Source of the DNA: JAHJKV01 sp963678135
GTDB taxonomy: Bacteria > Desulfobacterota > Desulfovibrionia > Desulfovibrionales > Desulfovibrionaceae
Assembly (NCBI GenBank): GCA_963678135.1
Contig: OY782667.1
Span: forward strand, 992,001 to 1,056,000
Length of the DNA stretch: 64,000 nt
Direction: 5' to 3'
The position numbers and the translations under genes are program-made. The notes beneath the pieces were generated by a model. That model worked only from the letters and a program-made list of their open reading frames with translations. It ran no database searches and was not told the DNA's origin. Shown in pieces: positions 62,701 through 64,000 of the stretch (positions are counted from its first letter, which is position 1; every line of letters begins with the position of its first letter).

Positions 62701-64000
62701 CGCCGTCGGCTACAGTGTCCTATACCTATCGCTTCAAGTCCAGCGTTACTGCAAATAGCAAAGCTAATGCCATTGCCCTTGGAACAGGGAGCGATGGCCT
62801 TGGTCTGTACTGGACGCAGACCGGCACGGATGACTGGACTGCCGGTGCATGGGCATATTTCAAAAATGCTACGTTATATGATGTAGTAATCAACGATACT
62901 GCAAAGACAGCCTATGCCGTGGGTGAAAAGGACGGCAAGGCAACCTTCTTTGATTATTCTGAAACTAATACCACGCACACAGGCCAGAGCCACACGCTTT
63001 CTACTACTGCTGGTTCTGTGGCGCATGGCATGAACTCTGATGCCTCTGCCGTTGTTGGTAATGATGGCACTACGGCCTATATTTGGACAAATAATGATAG
63101 TCTCCCTACTTTTAGTAGCTGGACGCAGAATGAAATTGGCGCAGGTAAGGCTTGGGATGTTTCTAGCTTAAACTCTGCTAAATATACTGTGGTTGGTTCG
63201 AGTGTTGTTGATGGCACAACTGCAAATAGAGCTGCTTTATGGACAGGGGCTGGAAGTTCTTGGTCTGATCCAACCTTCTTAGCTTTTGTAAGCACGAAGG
63301 TAACAGATTCTGTGGGCTATGCGGTTTCTGCTGATGGCAGCATCATGGCTGGAACGCATACGGATAACGGCACAACTTCAGCTTTTATTACAAATACCAC
63401 AAAAGGTGCGGAGCTTATACTTGATAGTGAAAGTAAAATTATACCTGTAGGTTTGAGCACTACCGAGCTTTCTGGGCTGTCCGGGTTCACCTCTATTACA
63501 GATGTCAGCACTGATGGTACTGATATATATATAGTAGGCAAAGATAGTGACGGTAAGGTAAAAGTTGCGAGTCTGAAAAATCAAAGTCTTCTTGATACAT
63601 TGGACGATACAGACAAAGTGCCTGCGAACACTGGAATGCCTGCAACTACTTTTGCTTCCGCAAATGCGCGCTACCGTTTTGATGACAATATCGGCGGAAC
63701 AGTGAGCATAAATTCAACTGATTATTCTGGGATCATTGCTACCGGCTGGGTTGATGATACTATATATAAGCATATGGGTACTGTTTGGAAAGGCGATACC
63801 ACTGATACCAATAAATGGAGCAAAGTAGAAGCGATAAATGTCTATTATTCCAGCTCTGAGTTTTATGATGCTGCTAATGGTGGAACAAACAGCTATGCTG
63901 TGGGTACAAAAACCTATAGTGACAGCAAGTCTTACGCAGCCATATTTACCTTAAGTGGCACGAGCAAGGGCGCGTATACAAAACTTTCCAGCACTGAAAG
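53733..64000 (+). CDS. Giant secreted HAF-like repeat protein, probable adhesin/autotransporter, 3'-partial
   Basis: One open frame runs from ATG 53733 off the window end, more than 3,420 codons; the reading phase at both ends agrees. A repetitive Phe/Arg-rich N-terminal region (about residues 45-150) precedes a signal-peptide-like segment near 158-185 (KSSLATLRTVAVLCAFLGLF, then AGLAEE). TTG 54204 after GGGGGAG is an alternative start that would give a normal signal peptide. After a unique region (about 190-620) come nine super-repeats of about 0.92-1.19 kb. Each has HAF-like units such as AISDNAQAIAGTDG, YVVVGQSSTAAYWTG and a closing YRFD motif. HAF-like repeats and Ser/Thr/Asp-rich passengers occur in autotransporters; no barrel is visible because the C-terminus lies outside. 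Surface location and adhesion are inference. Confidence 0.85.
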   Translation, partial: MLKTLRKVVHQIMAPQAELKSHIYFPCIGRILSLRDRSVKNATDRSSASSEFSTSRDFSAPCEFSAPCERAVSHKFSGFAQHLASRKLFAPRERSGFGKFFLSSTFSVLGKFFAFGTFFVSCKSLVFRELAASRKLFALAQSFAFAVFGLAGGALAGLRKSSLATLRTVAVLCAFLGLFAGLAEESRGEDKWIKESSTTTTTNTDFSWVSGTIYVGNFTSGVQTVSSTDGFEDFAYEEWDSSTAPVVGYDNIYDFAAELYGFSNGATVYGVNESYKIDDPITYPYDYYYSIALRLEDGRFIELQPLPSGKYQPGLTHALVTRDKKLCITDWVKDTATGSVGIGIYNFSRFELAGINYLDAYTMDEAQLVDYFLDGDSTYYILVNKRAEGPATLRYDYTDYTTYTEEDKLPSIKAIEDSFSFAVPSGATASNVKVGGTTEAPEAFVGSNCAENNTFYYWDYSTYTTDVKTLKTKSGSGFENSILRAFAVAVPGDDKVIVGSGTHTDYGDNCLFYWNSKFTDTGAMALQDYLKKILGVDLPTGVSSLNVTFDIDDDSYYANPSFYLYSNGQYMIGDLGEPTLVVDEYGDPILDSFGNEQYLPSEKFLAFVPIKAASRPFTGVTPLYYHFDETLGQAAGNYVLAAGGVWVDESGDGTVDTDSGKDTVWAMTSTSDGSEVSGAYVDDADGFEIRDLVSSSVNTGKFYLVGQNNTGKAAIYDSSEATPAVKSISTTAGTVAKGISSDGLLAVGTGGTSGYVWTYDGASWSEKGLGTGSANAVDYNSSDSKYYVVGASGTTATYWAGTTSTTDWTATSVKNTIDFDTSLTVSSSVANGIDINSSGAVMVGNYNSSSPFIYDIAAGKTIYVDGNAEAHNFAVNAVDTGLFTFGATVVTLTDVRIATDTTDTLWAIGLDGLDESANYYVTSLARSDLKTYVQDKLDTEYYVDTFNTVNNSKNTSYRFAPSVNTTDTGTFAYVIAAGSTTDTVDGSSTILGTLWTLTDSSTGSKVKEDVYYTDAVFNDAVVDNGKTYAVGVQDGKAAIFNLTDHVAATSLSDTANTTAHAISDNAQAIAGTDGSNALVWTYDSSWSSDISLGSGEAWDVAEAGTNYVVVGQSSTAAYWTGALTSTEAQWQNSLKTLKFATGLSSTGSVAYGVAAHGTSDYLIVGKYTSGGFIWDSSKATEETLFVDSVGTDLNCAIGVSTAGFDFGSATITSISDVRLDTSNNVYLIGVDADNKAYVSTGLALSTIQDKIDTANTDTRNAKYSSAFNTANDLRYRFDTTLGDSSYDYLIAAGKATNGTVSNLGTVWAKTGASVWTKKGEASGTYVYYTDSVFNDAVVYNSDTYAVGTKSNTAAFFNITDHTAASTLAGATTGSSANAISSNAEVIAGQNNSKATLWTGAGTWETTKDLGTGSANTVEYYSTDKTYYVAGASGTTATYWVGTTSTTDWTAASVKNTIHFDENLTVTSSYANGIDVDSSGKVLAVGEYSGGSFIYDNSTGSKYYLDNVEKTYSVAVDAADAGFTFSFSSGSLDHIDDVRESGGTVYVVGVSDSGEAYVSGLSRTTLGTYIQANASGSPYDTKFSSASEVMYRSSYGNTYTGTILMGVTLDVTDVIAVGAIDGTDGKSMGTAWEMTASDDGDKISKNVFYNDSVFYGSYAGYALGKKNNQAAIFDLNDHSYLLLSGLTDASTDEHFTATAGSSFTSISIKSYEKILLGGVDGGSYPCVWVSTSDVYSNTDYGEIIGNTFNKIILSSSTGAVWDLSAGPIASNYVGAVGQLNNQAVVWMNYAGGKASAWRSPTPTVFSEYGGVAQSSVAYAIAGNSYAYGGMYTDKDGKEKCFIAYNLIDTQTSIVLNVDGKTLGIPVALSFDYITSNITHADVGGSATDVSFLSDFAKLTDVELVRRDIGDGYGDLYMIGEDDDGDAIIAMLERSYFYKLAQLAKKDFKLKEDASFIAKDALYRFSPNLGGNYTYNEITAGNVVAVGQSNDIFSLGLYWTADPNATGGWSNQGDEFYFSQFYDAAQPVADGGVYAVGTKDSLATLFNFAGTYSDASDAVNTAYVLLSDDTSSRAYGLSADANVVVGKVGIDEASEAYVWANSGELSENSIGTWDGVSLGSGLANAVSDADATSNKYTVVGQGLETTTEGEGDDAVTSTVGKAYYWTALRSDNASTWQNSAKAIPFATDTSIQNAAETAYLSNDTVESSEALVIDDAAKVILGDYTFDSKNGFFIVYDRDKKVYLDNDDTSFEQAIDINTITTAINEIADKNITNLLADFDSITDVSISGDNISIMGYKYGTETVEVDGTDDDGNSVIITQEQIGNFIRLASLSASDLSKAIFKTLVGEDSSTGVTMSGYKFDSTTAAPTTNDVVAFGQNGKLSLFWTRADGAWVDYTTNFYDENGTYTGAFFKNATLHDLVADTSSDKRTAHAVGTKTEYDTDGTTVLGTYATYFDYSSVDGDTTDATAYSGTGKSIRLKNESGAAVSGSAAYGISKNAQVIVGKADGNAYVWTGASFGTAKSLGTGVAWAVSGLHDSKYTIVGQSDSNAAYWTGSGSSWVSPTTDHDIDFASIGATVSSSEARAVSDDGSVIIGNYNSGSFFIWKDMEATTKVYLDSVHTDLAKAMDLATALDDTTFTSVQDVKVSDSTIYVLGTNASGADIKNISETDFDAFVFKNVVGNIAFDTNSQTSYTYRFDNTTTGTLSTENAIAFGKGKDGLGLYWKRVNSAWTAGSKASRVYYKNATLYDSYTNGDTVYAVGKKDGKATFFDYSKDGTHTSIELSATSGITAKGISSTGKLVVGDDGTNAYVWINTGSLTTAGDWGSPKALAGGSSAYAVSGVHDTDKYTVVGASSSQAAYWVGTASTSDAGWNAAKTIGFAIDGVTVTSSEALAVSDNASVIVGSYNTDDFFIWADTKVYVDGNPTALDEAIELSGNTFESVSDVRIVTGTDDDTIYVLGTGTSGVLTKDWTRSAIDKALVKSQVGDIAYVTPSATVSYTYRFKSSVTANSKANAIALGTGSDGLGLYWTQTGTDDWTAGAWAYFKNATLYDVVINDTAKTAYAVGEKDGKATFFDYSETNTTHTGQSHTLSTTAGSVAHGMNSDASAVVGNDGTTAYIWTNNDSLPTFSSWTQNEIGAGKAWDVSSLNSAKYTVVGSSVVDGTTANRAALWTGAGSSWSDPTFLAFVSTKVTDSVGYAVSADGSIMAGTHTDNGTTSAFITNTTKGAELILDSESKIIPVGLSTTELSGLSGFTSITDVSTDGTDIYIVGKDSDGKVKVASLKNQSLLDTLDDTDKVPANTGMPATTFASANARYRFDDNIGGTVSINSTDYSGIIATGWVDDTIYKHMGTVWKGDTTDTNKWSKVEAINVYYSSSEFYDAANGGTNSYAVGTKTYSDSKSYAAIFTLSGTSKGAYTKLSSTE
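53875..54165 (+). repeat. Degenerate short repeats in the N-terminal region of the giant gene
   Basis: Units of about 15-30 bp built on tgtgaattttctgctcc recur with drift from about 53878 to 54150. They encode CEFSAP, HKFSGF, RKLFAP, GKFF and similar on the plus strand. Because of this periodicity the opposite strand also reads repetitively (KFTG units), a shadow. Confidence 0.7.
55600..64000 (+). repeat. Nine roughly 1-kb super-repeats in the giant gene
   Basis: The YRF(D)-type motif that opens each unit is found near 55602, 56601, 57555, 58499, 59612, 60801, 61808, 62727 and 63672, so spacing is about 920-1190 bp. Inside, blocks recur in fixed order: tAVGt...AAiFn, AisdnA.viaG....AyvWtg, lG.G.AwdV......YtVVG.s..AAYWtg, ssvA.gid..g..ivGnY.sg.FIwd, and tsisDVr......vYviG. 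Some DNA stretches (for example ggcactacggctacttattg near 58030 and 56110) are almost identical between units, so recent duplication or conversion is likely. Confidence 0.88.

Overview
The window is a chromosomal segment of a moderately AT-rich Gram-negative bacterium. Gene content and order (ribBA-ribH-nusB-leuS-lptE-holA; ispE-tRNA-prs-rplY-pth-carD-rho; a cobA-hemD fusion beside valS; cobT and cbiA) resemble Desulfovibrionaceae such as Desulfovibrio, Bilophila or Lawsonia. That placement is inference from recalled synteny, not a computed assignment. LptE, a BepA-like protease and lipoproteins indicate an outer membrane.

Layout: 1-6.2 kb is a tight forward operon for riboflavin synthesis, NusB, LeuS, LptE and HolA, followed by radC. 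7-9.7 kb holds dispersed repeats around an unknown membrane protein with a long Val-Ala hexanucleotide tract. 9.7-13.4 kb carries lon, an FmdB-type zinc ribbon and hemC. 13.4-19.8 kb is accessory: a broken regulatory gene, a decayed IS5-type element, and a minus-strand RHS toxin locus made of one expressed RHS gene, two apparently silent C-terminal tips and three putative immunity genes. 20-38 kb is forward housekeeping: an M16C peptidase, ftsEX, ilvD, ispE, tRNA-Gln, prs, rplY, pth, carD, rho, a BepA-like protease, ribF, a ClC transporter and cobT. 38-43.4 kb mixes small envelope proteins, a TPR protein, cbiA and an AMMECR1 protein. 43.8-50 kb has purN, cobA-hemD and valS on the minus strand and a BPL_N-type protein on the plus strand. 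50-53.7 kb is an accessory island with two toxin-antitoxin pairs, a GIY-YIG protein, two tiny coupled membrane ORFs and dense palindromic repeats. From 53.7 kb to the end runs one open frame of more than 3,400 codons encoding a secreted-type protein built of roughly 1-kb super-repeats resembling HAF repeats.

The most interesting unit is the RHS array (14.6-19.05 kb). Two of its three tips carry a His...[ST]xGCxR arrangement like the L,D-transpeptidase (YkuD) catalytic site, and each is followed by a gene with an N-terminal signal peptide. This suggests peptidoglycan-directed toxins with periplasmic immunity proteins. The downstream tips keep only a short piece of the RHS core and lack a convincing start, as expected for silent donor cassettes that could replace the active tip by recombination.

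The window is also rich in repeats that could vary in copy number: 20-bp, 41-bp, 69-bp and 55-bp tandem repeats between genes, in-frame repeats inside cbiA and the 7.6-kb membrane gene, and a roughly 270-300 bp composite repeat present in opposite orientations at 7.06 and 19.3 kb.
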